Positions 29,815 to 38,284 of a stretch of DNA of 41,168 nucleotides are shown one piece after another. Each line of letters opens with the position of its first letter. The stretch's first letter is position 1. The notes beneath the pieces were generated by a model that did no database searches, was not told where the DNA came from, and saw only the letters and a program-made list of their open reading frames with translations. The translations under genes and the position numbers were made by a program. Location of the stretch: positions 1-41,168 of the forward strand of contig MSHH01000062.1 in assembly GCA_001941075.1 (NCBI GenBank), read 5' to 3'. The DNA comes from Oscillospiraceae bacterium Zagget6. Lineage in GTDB: Bacteria; Bacillota; Clostridia; Oscillospirales; Oscillospiraceae.

Positions 29815-30999
29815 TTATCCGGTGTAGCGCAGGGCGTCGATTGGCTTCTTCTTCGCGGCTTTGTTGGCGGGGTACAGGCCAAATACCAGCCCCACCAGCA
29901 GCGAGAACACCACCGCGACGGCCACCACGTTGCCCGCCAGACCGTAGCTGGTGCCGCCCACCTGGTTGACGATTTGGATGGCCACCCAGGACAGGCCGAT
30001 GCCGATGCAACAGCCCATCAGACTGACCACAAGAGCTTCGATGAGAAACTGGGTCATAATGCTGCCCCGGCTGGCGCCGATGGCCTTGCGGATGCCGATT
30101 TCCCTTGTACGCTCGGTGACGGAGACCAGCATGATGTTCATAATGCCGATACCGCCCACCAGCAGGGAGATGGCGGCGATGCCGCCCAGCAGCAGTGAAA
30201 GCATACTCGTGACGGAACTCATCACGTCCATGATGGTAGACTGGTTGTAGATGGTATAGGCGTCCTCATCGTCGTCGAACCGCTCCAGCAGCATGGCTTC
30301 CAGAGCGCTCTCCGCGTCGTCCAACGTCTCGTCGCTGGTGGCGGAGACGTAGAAGGTGGTAATGCTGGTGGAAACGCTGTTGGACAGCCGAACCAGAGTG
30401 GTATACGGGATGTAGATGTCGTAGCTGGACCCCAGCAACGCAGAACTGTCGTCCTCGTCGTCGTCCGCCAGCACGCCGATGACCTCAAAGGACATCCCGT
30501 CCAGCTTGATGTTCTCCCCTACCACGTCGGTGCTGCCCAAAATGTCCTCTGCGGTGGAGGCGCTGATGACGGCCACATAGGTGTGGTTATTGACATCCAC
30601 GCTTTTCAGCCAGCGGCCATGCTCCAGCTCCAGCCCCTGAATGGACTGATAAGCGGAAGTGGTGCCGTAGACCGTGGCGGTCTCCTCAGTGGAACTGCTG
30701 GAGGCGGTCATGCTGGACTGCCCAATGGCGGCCACCTGGTCAATTTCCGGGTCCTCCGCGATTTCGTTCAGGTCGTCCAGCTTGTAGGGCTTGCCCTTGT
30801 CGTCGGAGATGGTCACGGAGAGCATATTGGTGCCCAAACTGGAGATGGTGTCGGTGACGGAGGTGGTGGTCCCGCTGACCAGCGACACCAGCACCACCAG
30901 CGCGAACACGCCGATGATAATGCCCAGCATGGTCAAAAAGGAGCGCATTTTGTTGGACGTAATGGCCTTCCACGCCATTTTGAAGGACTGGAAAATCAT
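29815..30999 (-). CDS. ABC transporter permease, MacB type
   Basis: The 394-residue protein has helix 1 near residues 20-45 (M-L-G-I-I-I-G-V) and a large extracytoplasmic MacB-core domain (about 46-270) rich in Asp and Ser. Three helices follow (about 275-385), with the conserved R-T-R-E-I-G-I-R-K-A-I-G-A coupling motif. Its start overlaps the ATPase stop by four bases (ATGA). With the adaptor and ATPase it should form a MacAB-like exporter that works mechanically from the membrane on peptides, antibiotics or envelope molecules. Confidence 0.9.
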   Translation of the reverse strand: MIFQSFKMAWKAITSNKMRSFLTMLGIIIGVFALVVLVSLVSGTTTSVTDTISSLGTNMLSVTISDDKGKPYKLDDLNEIAEDPEIDQVAAIGQSSMTASSSSTEETATVYGTTSAYQSIQGLELEHGRWLKSVDVNNHTYVAVISASTAEDILGSTDVVGENIKLDGMSFEVIGVLADDDEDDSSALLGSSYDIYIPYTTLVRLSNSVSTSITTFYVSATSDETLDDAESALEAMLLERFDDDEDAYTIYNQSTIMDVMSSVTSMLSLLLGGIAAISLLVGGIGIMNIMLVSVTERTREIGIRKAIGASRGSIMTQFLIEALVVSLMGCCIGIGLSWVAIQIVNQVGGTSYGLAGNVVAVAVVFSLLVGLVFGLYPANKAAKKKPIDALRYTG

Positions 31000-31667
31000 A
31001 GCGTCACCTCCGTCACATGGCCGTCCAGAATGTGGACGCTGCGGGCGGCTTGCCGGGCGACGGATTCGCTGTGGGTGATGAGGACGATGGTGCTGCCCTG
31101 TCGGTGCAGCTCGTGAAACAGCTCCATGATTTCCTGTCCGGTTTTGGAGTCCAGGTTGCCGGTGGGTTCATCCGCCAGGAACAGAGAGGGTCGGGCGGCG
31201 ATGGCCCGGGCGATGGCCACCCGCTGCTGCTGGCCGCCGGACAGCTCATTGGGCTTGTGGTTGGCCCGCTTGCCCAGCTGCACCATGTCCAGCGCCCGCT
31301 CCACCAGCTCTGCCCGCTGCTTTTTGGGCATCCGCTGGTAGATGAGCGGCAGCTCCACGTTTTCCCATGCGGTCAGATTTCCGATGAGGTTGAAGTTCTG
31401 GAACACAAAGCCGATTTTCTGGTTGCGAATTTTCGCCAGCTGGTTCTCCGAATACTGCTCGATGGGCTGGCCGTCCAGCAGGTAGCGGCCCTCGTCCGCC
31501 ACGTCCAGACAGCCGATGATGTTCATCATAGTGGACTTGCCACTGCCGGAGGGACCGACAATGCTGACAAACTCCCCCTGGCGGATGTGGAGGTTGGCGT
31601 GGTCCAGCGCGAGGACCTCGGTGTCGCCCATGATGTACCGCTTGGTCACGTCTTCTAACACGATCAT
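30996..31667 (-). CDS. ABC transporter ATP-binding protein, MacB/LolD type
   Basis: The 223-residue ATPase has Walker [11 protein letters not shown]-loop F-Q-N-F-N-L, signature L-S-G-G-Q-Q-Q-R and Walker [13 protein letters not shown], the exact MacB/LolD/FtsE-like signature. The frame is open to 31685 (GTG), but AGGGGTGAG lies before the ATG at 31667, which I take as the start. It partners the permease directly downstream. Confidence 0.93.
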   Translation of the reverse strand: MIVLEDVTKRYIMGDTEVLALDHANLHIRQGEFVSIVGPSGSGKSTMMNIIGCLDVADEGRYLLDGQPIEQYSENQLAKIRNQKIGFVFQNFNLIGNLTAWENVELPLIYQRMPKKQRAELVERALDMVQLGKRANHKPNELSGGQQQRVAIARAIAARPSLFLADEPTGNLDSKTGQEIMELFHELHRQGSTIVLITHSESVARQAARSVHILDGHVTEVTL

Positions 31668-31681
31668 GGCACACTCACCCC

Positions 31682-33667
31682 TCACTGGCCGCCGCCGCGA
31701 CCACCGCTGGGCATATCGCCGCCGCCACCGCCGCCGCCGGTAAAGTCGCCACCACCACCGCCGCCGCTGGGCATATCCCCGCCGCCGTTCATGGCGCTGA
31801 ACATATCCGCCATGGAGTCGGCGTCGTCAGAGGTGGCGTCGGACTCGGTCACGTTGTAATAGACCGTGTCACCTTCGCTGAGGCCGCTGGTGATCTCCAC
31901 CTGGCTGCTGGTGGAGAGGCCGGTCTCCACCTCCACCTCACCGGAGAGGTTGCCGTCCTCGTCCGCTTCGGTGTAAACGAAGGTGCTGCCGTCCTCTTCC
32001 TGGAGGGCCGCCACGGGGATGAGCACCGCGTTCTCTGTGCTGCCCGTCTGGATAACCACGGACGCGCTCATGCCGCTGAGCATGTTGTCCGTCTTGTCGA
32101 TGGTGATCTCCACGGTGTATTTGGCGTTGCCGCTGGTGGAGGTGGCCTCAGTCCCCACAGAGGTGATGGTGCCGATGAACTCCTCGTCCTCCAGAGCGTC
32201 CAGGGTAACGGTGGCGGTCTGGCCCTCGGACACGCTGAGGATGTCCAGCTCGTCGATGCTGACGGAGATGGTGACCTCGTCCTGCTTGAGGATGGTAAAC
32301 GCCGTCGTGTCGGAGGAGCTGTAAATGCCGGAACTGGAGCCGGAGCCAGAGTTGCTGCTGTCGCTGCTGGAGGTGGTCCCGGAGGAAGCACTGCCGGAGA
32401 TGGAGCCGCTGCTGCCGCTGGAGATGCTGCCGGAGGACATTCCGGTACTGCCGGAAGTGGCGTCGGTGCTGTCGGTGCCGTCGGAGTAACCGTCTGTATC
32501 CTCCGTCTCATCCGCTTCTGTGGCCCCGAAGGTGGCGGCAATGCGCAGCTTGGCCCCGCTGTCCCCCTCGTTGATGATCTGCCAGGTGTAGGACGCGCCG
32601 GAAATGGTGGGCAGCTCGGCAGAAGAGAAGGTGTAGCCCTCATTGGCCGTCAGGACGATGGTGGCGGTGTAGCTGGTCTCCGCCTTAAAGACGCCGGAGG
32701 TACAGTTCCAGGAGATGGTTCCGGTGTAGGAATCGGTCTCGGCGATTTCACTCTGGGGAACGTCGCCGGTAACGGGAATGGTGATCTCCAGCTCGGAGAA
32801 GTCGGTGATGGTTTCCACACTGGTCGTACTGGTAGAGCTGCTGTCCTCTGTGCCGCTGGAATCTGCCTCCGAAGAATCTTCGGAAGCGGCGGAAACCACA
32901 GCATCGGACTCTCCCGAACTGCCGGTGGTAACGGTCAGCAGGGACAGCACCGGTGCAGCGCTGGCGGCGCTGGTGGAATAGACAGACCCGCCGCTGGAGC
33001 TGGAAGAGGAACTACTGCTGGCCGCCGACCCGTCGGAGACATAGACGGCGCTGATGGTGCCGTCACAGGTGGCGGTGATGACCGGATTGTCGTACAGGGC
33101 CTCCAGCGCGGCGATGGTCTCCTCCAACTCCGCCTGCTGGCCCTCCAGCTCCTCGATCTCCAGGTCAGAGAGGTCGTCGTCATCGTCCAACTGGTCCTCG
33201 ATGTCCTCCAGGCTCTCCTCCGCGTCCAGCAGGGCGCTGACGATGGAGGTGGTGTTCAGGGTGGCCAGGGTGTCGCCCTCGGTGACGCTGTCACCGGACT
33301 CCACATAGACCTCATCCACCGTCAGGTCGGAGGGAATGGTCACGTCCTCGGTATCAGTCATGGCCAGGTTGCCGGTGGCGGAAATGGTGCTGCTGAGGGT
33401 TCCGGTCTCCGCCGTGGCGGACTGGACCGTGGAAACCGTCACATCAGCGGACGAGAAAGCATTTCGGCCCATCAGCATCATCAGCAGCGGTCCCCGCAGG
33501 AAAATCATCGCCGCCGCCACCAGCACCACCAGGACAATGGCGACCACCAGCACGATTTTCCACTTTTTCCGCTTCGGCTTGGCCTTGACCGCCACAGCCC
33601 CCTGATAGACCGTTTCGTCTGCTTTCTTCTTGCCCAGCTTGGGCTTGGAAGGTTTGATTTTCGCCAT
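31682..33667 (-). CDS. MacA/HlyD-type efflux adaptor with low-complexity insertions
   Basis: This 661-residue protein is much longer than the usual 350-450. A basic cytoplasmic tail and one helix (about residues 36-60) lead to the lipoyl/barrel-sandwich half (V-Y-V-E-S-G-D-x-V-x-E-G-D), a coiled coil near 145-190, the second half-lipoyl, a beta-barrel and a membrane-proximal domain. Between them lie Ser/Thr/Asp-rich spacers and a beta-sandwich-like insert (about 295-380, with Y-T-G-T-I-S-W and Y-T-A-T-I-V-L-T-A) of the kind seen in Gram-positive surface proteins. The C-terminus is a Gly-rich M-P-S-G-G-type tail. First gene of the (-) operon; AGGAGG precedes the ATG. Confidence 0.85.
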   Translation of the reverse strand: MAKIKPSKPKLGKKKADETVYQGAVAVKAKPKRKKWKIVLVVAIVLVVLVAAAMIFLRGPLLMMLMGRNAFSSADVTVSTVQSATAETGTLSSTISATGNLAMTDTEDVTIPSDLTVDEVYVESGDSVTEGDTLATLNTTSIVSALLDAEESLEDIEDQLDDDDDLSDLEIEELEGQQAELEETIAALEALYDNPVITATCDGTISAVYVSDGSAASSSSSSSSSGGSVYSTSAASAAPVLSLLTVTTGSSGESDAVVSAASEDSSEADSSGTEDSSSTSTTSVETITDFSELEITIPVTGDVPQSEIAETDSYTGTISWNCTSGVFKAETSYTATIVLTANEGYTFSSAELPTISGASYTWQIINEGDSGAKLRIAATFGATEADETEDTDGYSDGTDSTDATSGSTGMSSGSISSGSSGSISGSASSGTTSSSDSSNSGSGSSSGIYSSSDTTAFTILKQDEVTISVSIDELDILSVSEGQTATVTLDALEDEEFIGTITSVGTEATSTSGNAKYTVEITIDKTDNMLSGMSASVVIQTGSTENAVLIPVAALQEEDGSTFVYTEADEDGNLSGEVEVETGLSTSSQVEITSGLSEGDTVYYNVTESDATSDDADSMADMFSAMNGGGDMPSGGGGGGDFTGGGGGGGDMPSGGRGGGQ

Positions 33668-33701
33668 AGTACCATCCTCCTGGAGTAACTTTCATTGTTA
33701 A

Positions 33702-33734
33702 ATGATACAGAAGGCACCTTAAAGCTACCTTAAA
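33702..33734 (-). promoter_or_regulatory. Export-operon promoter with CiaR-like direct repeat
   Basis: On the minus strand TTTAAG-N5-TTTAAG (33734-33718, 11-base period) lies upstream of a -10-like TATCAT (33707-33702), with no good -35. This is the arrangement used by OmpR/PhoB-family activators; the half-site equals the one known for streptococcal CiaR. Confidence 0.55.
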
Positions 33735-33763
33735 ACTCCCGGAAAAAGCCGCTGTGTTCACAG

Positions 33764-33807
33764 TTTGTTCAGGCTTTCGCTTGAACAAAAAGCACTTTCT
33801 GAACAAA
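33764..33807. repeat. TTTGTTCA inverted/direct repeats upstream of dpaA
   Basis: TTTGTTCA (33764-33771) faces its exact complement TGAACAAA (33782-33789), and the latter recurs at 33800-33807, 18 bases on. They lie in the divergent region between the export operon and dpaA and could bind a regulator. Confidence 0.45.
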
Positions 33808-33903
33808 ATATTTACGGAAATTTTACAATCTAAGGAGATGGCCGCACCCTCTCGCCGCTGCCGCATAGGATGGAGTACCACAAACAAGGAAGGTGCTGCG
33901 ATT

Positions 33904-34776
33904 TTGCGACAGGAACTGAATATCTGGGTGGTGGGCGGCGACCTGCGCCAGGTGAAGCTGGCCCAGCTGCTGACTGACGACGGCCACTGGGTCCAGACCT
34001 ATGCCATGGAGCGGCGGCCCGACCCCAACACGCTGCCCGGCTCGGACACCCTGCGGGGCATTGAGCGCGCCCAATGCGTCATTCTGCCCCTGCCGGTGAC
34101 GGTGGACGACGGCGTATTGAACGCTCCCCTCTCCGACCAGAAGATACCCGTCAAAACGGTGCTGGACGCCCTGCGCCCGGAGCAGATCGTCTGCGCGGGG
34201 CGGGTCTCCCCGGAACTGACCGCTTACGCCCGGAGCCGGGGGCTGAACCTCCAGGATTACTTTGCCAGAGAAGAACTGGAGATCAAGAACGCCGTCCCCA
34301 CGGTGGAGGGGGCCATTCAAATCGCCATGGAGGAGCTGCCCACCACCCTGTTTGGGGCGCGGGTGCTGGTCATTGGATTCGGGCGGCTGGGCAAGCTGCT
34401 GGCCCACCGGCTGAAGGGCCTGGGGGCCAGGGTGACGGTCTCCGCCCGGAACTACGCGGATTTGGCCTGGATCGAATCCTACGGCTACTGGTCAGAACAT
34501 ACAGACCAGCTGGACGGCTGGCTGGGGGGCTATCAGCTGGTCATCAACACCGTCCCGGCACGGGTGCTTGATGGGGCCAGGCTCCACGACCTGGACGCGG
34601 GGACGCTGGTCATCGACCTGGCCTCCAAGCCCGGCGGCGTGGACCTGGAGGCCGCTGCCAATCTGGGGGTCAAGGTCATCTGGGCGCTGTCCCTGCCGGG
34701 AAAGGTGGCCCCGGTGACTTCCGGGAAAATCATCCGGGACACCGTTTACCACATCTTGCAGGAGGTGGCGCTGTGA
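33904..34776 (+). CDS. dpaA: Dipicolinate synthase subunit A
   Basis: The 290-residue Rossmann-type protein opens near V-V-G-G-D-L-R-Q, as SpoVFA/DpaA does. It contains I-L-P-L-P-V, N-A-V-P-T-V-E-G-A-I, V-L-V-I-G-F-G-R-L-G-K (nucleotide-binding loop), I-N-T-V-P-A and D-L-A-S-K-P-G-G. With DpaB it oxidises dihydrodipicolinate-derived substrate to dipicolinate in the mother cell for spore heat resistance. The frame is open to 33754. ATG 33838 directly abuts AAGGAG and is too close to it, whereas AAGGAAGG upstream of TTG 33904 and the family N-terminus favour TTG. Confidence 0.9.
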   Translation: MRQELNIWVVGGDLRQVKLAQLLTDDGHWVQTYAMERRPDPNTLPGSDTLRGIERAQCVILPLPVTVDDGVLNAPLSDQKIPVKTVLDALRPEQIVCAGRVSPELTAYARSRGLNLQDYFAREELEIKNAVPTVEGAIQIAMEELPTTLFGARVLVIGFGRLGKLLAHRLKGLGARVTVSARNYADLAWIESYGYWSEHTDQLDGWLGGYQLVINTVPARVLDGARLHDLDAGTLVIDLASKPGGVDLEAAANLGVKVIWALSLPGKVAPVTSGKIIRDTVYHILQEVAL

Positions 34777-35360
34777 GCGGCCAGCAAATTCGGGTGGGCT
34801 TTGGACTGACCGGTTCCTACTGCACCCTTCATAAAGTCCTCCCAGCGCTGGAGGCGGTGAAGGAGCGCTTCGGCGCGGTGACGCCGTTGTTGTCAGAGAA
34901 CTGCGCCGCCACCGACACCCGCTTCGGCAGCGCGGCGGACCTCCTCCGGGAGGTGGAGCGCATCTGCGGCTGTCCGCCCCTTCTGACCATCCCCCAGGCG
35001 GAACCCATCGGCCCCAAAAAGCTGCTGGACGCGCTGGTCATCGCCCCCTGCACGGGGAACACTCTGGGCAAGCTGGCCTGGGGCATCACCGACACCACCA
35101 TCACCATGGCGGCCAAGGCCCACCTCCGCAACGGGCGGCCCCTGATTTTGGCTGTGTCCACCAACGACGGCCTGACCGTCTCCCTGCGGAATCTGGGGGA
35201 GCTGAGCTGCCGGAAAAACGTCTATCTGGTGCCCTTCCGCCAGGACGACCCGGAGGGGAAACCTGCCTCGCTGGTGGCGGAGATGGACCTCATTCCCCAG
35301 ACCGTGGTGGCCGCGCTGGAGGGGCAACAGCTCCAGCCGGTACTGCTGGGCAGCGTGTGA
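34773..35360 (+). CDS. dpaB: Dipicolinate synthase subunit B
   Basis: This 195-residue flavoprotein-like subunit (SpoVFB/DpaB) has G-F-G-L-T-G-S-Y-C-T near the N-terminus, A-P-C-T-G-N-T-L-G-K-L and N-D-G-L in the places typical of the family. The start is GTG at 34773, overlapping the dpaA stop as GTGA, so the subunits are made together. The operon ends at the strong hairpin at 35377. Its presence is direct evidence that the organism makes spores, or descends from spore formers. Confidence 0.93.
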   Translation: MSGQQIRVGFGLTGSYCTLHKVLPALEAVKERFGAVTPLLSENCAATDTRFGSAADLLREVERICGCPPLLTIPQAEPIGPKKLLDALVIAPCTGNTLGKLAWGITDTTITMAAKAHLRNGRPLILAVSTNDGLTVSLRNLGELSCRKNVYLVPFRQDDPEGKPASLVAEMDLIPQTVVAALEGQQLQPVLLGSV

Positions 35361-35376
35361 ACGGGCGACAGCGCAT

Positions 35377-35421
35377 GACAGAAAAAGGCGGCGGCAGGTG
35401 TTGCCGTCGCCTTTTTCTGTC
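35377..35421. terminator. Long bidirectional terminator
   Basis: GACAGAAAAAGGCG (35377-35390) pairs with 35408-35421, and inner bases continue the stem to about 20 bp with one mismatch. A and T runs on the two arms suit both dpaAB (+) and pcrA (-). Confidence 0.85.
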
Positions 35422-35465
35422 TTGTGAATGGGGTATTTCGTTTGCGCGAGCTTGTGTCGGAAGCC

Positions 35466-35547
35466 CCTCCGCCACCGCCGAAAGGCGGCGGCCCTCCTCC
35501 CCTTTCAGGGCAGGGAGCGAAGCGGAAGTGCCGCTTGACGGCGGAGG
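35466..35547. repeat. Branched palindromic intergenic element
   Basis: An outer stem CCTCCGCC/GGCGGAGG (35466-35473/35540-35547) encloses three short hairpins: CCGCC-GAAA-GGCGG (35475-35488), CTCCC/GGGAG, and AGCGG/CCGCT near 35521-35535. It resembles the REP-like palindromes common between genes of gut Clostridia and repeats the plan of the element at 27550. The surrounding 35422-35613 gap holds nothing else. Confidence 0.6.
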
Positions 35548-35613
35548 CAAGAGGGGATAGTGCTTATCGTTTGTTCAGCGTTTTCCTCCAGACGGAATAA
35601 ACCACAAACATCT

Positions 35614-38130
35614 TTACAAGCTTTCCACCTTTTTCATATGCTGAGAGGCAGCCTTGAGCATCAGCTTCTTGTTGCCCACGCCATCGAAGGCGACCTCCAC
35701 CAGGGCGTCGCCGCCCATGGGCAGAATGCTGACGATCATCCCCTTGCCAAAAGCGGAGTGATCCACCATGTCGCCCTTCTTGAACTGGCTCAGCAGATTA
35801 AATGTGGCTTGCACCGCCCGCTGGCCGGTAGGCGTCACCGCATGGCTGACGCTAATGCCGCCGCCCAGAGGCTTGCCGTCGTCCCGGCGGGGACGGCGGG
35901 GACGAGCGCCGTAGCTTCCCCGTCCTCCAGCGCGTCCGGCGTAGCGGGGACGTTCGCCGTTTTCGCTCTGGCTGCTGTCCTTCCAGCGTCCGCCGTACTC
36001 CCGGCTCTCTTCGGTCAGGTTGCGGCCCGATTTCTCGATGTATTCCTCCGGAATTTCCTCCAGGAAACGGGAGGGCTTGTTGCTGGTGGTGTGGCCGAAG
36101 AGCATCCGCTGGCGGGCGCAGGACAGGCACAGAGTCTCTCTGGCCCGGGTCAGCGCCACGTAGCACAGGCGGCGCTCCTCCTCCATCTCCTCGGTGTCGC
36201 CGATGGAGCGCATACCGGGAAACAGCCCGTCCTCCATGCCCACCACGAACACCACCGGGAACTCCAGTCCCTTAGCGGCGTGCATGGTCATGATGACCAC
36301 GGCGTTTTCCTTTTCGTCCACGCTGTCCAGGTCGGTGTAGAGGGCAACCTCGTCCAAAAAGCCCTCCAGCGTGCCGTCAACGGCGTTTTCCAGATAGCCC
36401 TGGATGGAGGATTTCAGCTCGTGGACGTTCTCCACCCGCGTGCGGTTTTCTACGGTCTTTTTGGCCTCCAGCGCGGTCACATAGCCGGTGGCGGCGATGA
36501 CCTCGTCATAGAAGTCGGTCAGCTCCATGGTCTCCGCCTTTTCCCGCAAGCCCTCCATGATGTTCACAAACGCCTGGAGCTTGGGCAGGCTCTTTTGCAG
36601 CATGGGGTAGTCCTCAGCGTGGCTGACCACCTCGTACAGCGGCAGGCCCAGCTGCTGGGCAATGCCTGTGGCGATCTCGATAGTGCGGTTGCCGATGCCC
36701 CGGGCGGGGGTGTTGATGATGCGGCGCAGCCGCAGGTCATCCGCCGGATTGTTGATGACGCAGAGATAGGCCAGCATGTCCTTGACCTCCGCCCGGTCAA
36801 AGAACTTGGTGCCGCCCACCACCTTGTAGGGGATGGCGTTGCGCTTGAAAGCGTACTCAAGCTGGTTGGACTGAACGTTCATCCGGTAGAGGACGGCGAA
36901 GTCCTTCCAGTCCCGGCCTTTGCTGATGCCTGCCAGCACCTGGGCGGCCACGTACTGGGCCTCGTCGTTTTCGTTCATGGCGGTGTAGACCTTGACCTTG
37001 TCGCCGCCCTCGTGCTGGGTCCACAGGTTTTTGCCCTTCCGCCCGGTGTTGTTGCGGATGACGGCGTTGGCGGCCTCCAGGATGTTCTGGGTGGAGCGGT
37101 AGTTCTGCTCCAGCCGGATGACCCGCGCCCCCTTGTACTGGCTCTCAAAGTCCAGAATGTTCTCGATGGTGGCTCCCCGGAACCGGTAGATGGACTGGTC
37201 GTCGTCGCCTACCACGCAGATGTTTTTGCGCTCTCCCGCCAGCAACGCCGCCAGCAGATATTGCAGGTGGTTGGTGTCCTGGTATTCGTCCACCAGCACA
37301 TAGCGGAACTTCCGCTGCCAGTAGTCTCTGGCCTCCTGGCTGGACTGGAGCAGCCGGACGGTCTGAAGGATCAGGTCGTCGAAGTCCAGCGCGTCGGCCT
37401 CCCGGAGGCGCTTTTCGTAGTCCACATAAATCTTGCCGATTTGAATCTGCCGGATGTCACCGGATTTCTGGCTCTCGGCCAGGTAATCCGCCGCCAACTG
37501 CATATTGTCTTTCGCTCTGGAGATATTGCTGAGCACCATCCGGGGCGGGAACATCTTGTCGTCCACGTTCTGGGCCTTCAAAATCTCCTTGATAACCCGG
37601 AGGGAATCATCGGTGTCGTAAATGGTGAAGGCGGTGCGGTAGCCCAGCTTGTCGATGTCCCGCCGCAGGATGCGGACGCAGGCGGAGTGGAAGGTGAACG
37701 CCCAAACGTCCTGACCCTCCGGCCCCAGCATGGCCTCCAGCCGGGATTTCAGCTCCCCCGCCGCCTTGTTGGTGAAGGTGATGGCGATGATGGACCAGGG
37801 GGCCGCCGGGTGCAGCTTGCAGAGCATTTCCGCACGGGAGCGGTCCGCCTCGTTGGGGGCTTGCAGATAATCCTCCAGAAAGGCCACATCCTCCTCCGTC
37901 ACCCAGTCGGGGACTTCGGAGGAGTCGCTGCCCTGGCCGTACTTGATGAGGTTGGCGATGCGGTTGATGAGGACCGTGGTCTTGCCGCTGCCAGCTCCTG
38001 CCAGCAGCAGCAGCGGACCCTGGGTGGTCAGAACGCCCTCCCGCTGTTCCGGGTTCAGCTTTTGGTAGTCCAGCGCGATGACGCTTCGCCGCAGGGCGCA
38101 GAATCGGTTGGAATTGTGTTCGTTCAACAT
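35614..38130 (-). CDS. pcrA: ATP-dependent DNA helicase PcrA/UvrD
   Basis: This 838-residue SF1A helicase has Q-motif L-N-P-E-Q, Walker A G-A-G-S-G-K-T-T, motif Ia T-F-T-N-K-A-A, motif II D-E-Y-Q-D-T, motif III G-D-D-D-Q-S-I-Y-R-F-R-G-A, motif V T-M-H-A-A-K-G-L-E and motif VI V-A-L-T-R-A-R. The C-terminus carries the PcrA Tudor-like module (V-D-H-S-A-F-G-K-G). It acts in nucleotide-excision repair, replication restart and clearing of RecA/RNA polymerase. The frame opens at 38220; GAGGGAAGAG before ATG 38130 sets the start. The N-terminus has about 20 residues before the Q motif, a mild extension. Confidence 0.95.
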   Translation of the reverse strand: MLNEHNSNRFCALRRSVIALDYQKLNPEQREGVLTTQGPLLLLAGAGSGKTTVLINRIANLIKYGQGSDSSEVPDWVTEEDVAFLEDYLQAPNEADRSRAEMLCKLHPAAPWSIIAITFTNKAAGELKSRLEAMLGPEGQDVWAFTFHSACVRILRRDIDKLGYRTAFTIYDTDDSLRVIKEILKAQNVDDKMFPPRMVLSNISRAKDNMQLAADYLAESQKSGDIRQIQIGKIYVDYEKRLREADALDFDDLILQTVRLLQSSQEARDYWQRKFRYVLVDEYQDTNHLQYLLAALLAGERKNICVVGDDDQSIYRFRGATIENILDFESQYKGARVIRLEQNYRSTQNILEAANAVIRNNTGRKGKNLWTQHEGGDKVKVYTAMNENDEAQYVAAQVLAGISKGRDWKDFAVLYRMNVQSNQLEYAFKRNAIPYKVVGGTKFFDRAEVKDMLAYLCVINNPADDLRLRRIINTPARGIGNRTIEIATGIAQQLGLPLYEVVSHAEDYPMLQKSLPKLQAFVNIMEGLREKAETMELTDFYDEVIAATGYVTALEAKKTVENRTRVENVHELKSSIQGYLENAVDGTLEGFLDEVALYTDLDSVDEKENAVVIMTMHAAKGLEFPVVFVVGMEDGLFPGMRSIGDTEEMEEERRLCYVALTRARETLCLSCARQRMLFGHTTSNKPSRFLEEIPEEYIEKSGRNLTEESREYGGRWKDSSQSENGERPRYAGRAGGRGSYGARPRRPRRDDGKPLGGGISVSHAVTPTGQRAVQATFNLLSQFKKGDMVDHSAFGKGMIVSILPMGGDALVEVAFDGVGNKKLMLKAASQHMKKVESL

Positions 38131-38164
38131 TTCTCTTCCCTCTTTTTCCGCCTTTTTTATTTGT

Positions 38165-38193
38165 ATTTTATCACTTTTTTTCTTTTCGGTCAA
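38165..38193 (-). promoter_or_regulatory. pcrA promoter
   Basis: On the minus strand: TTGACC (38193-38188), 17 bases, TAAAAT (38170-38165), in an AT-rich stretch 35 bases before the ATG. Confidence 0.75.
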
Positions 38194-38284
38194 TTCACAA
38201 AGTCCACAGATAACGCACAAAAAAGGCGGGTTGTTTCTGACGGGAAGGGAACTAGTATGCTCTTAAATTATGGAAATTCTTATA

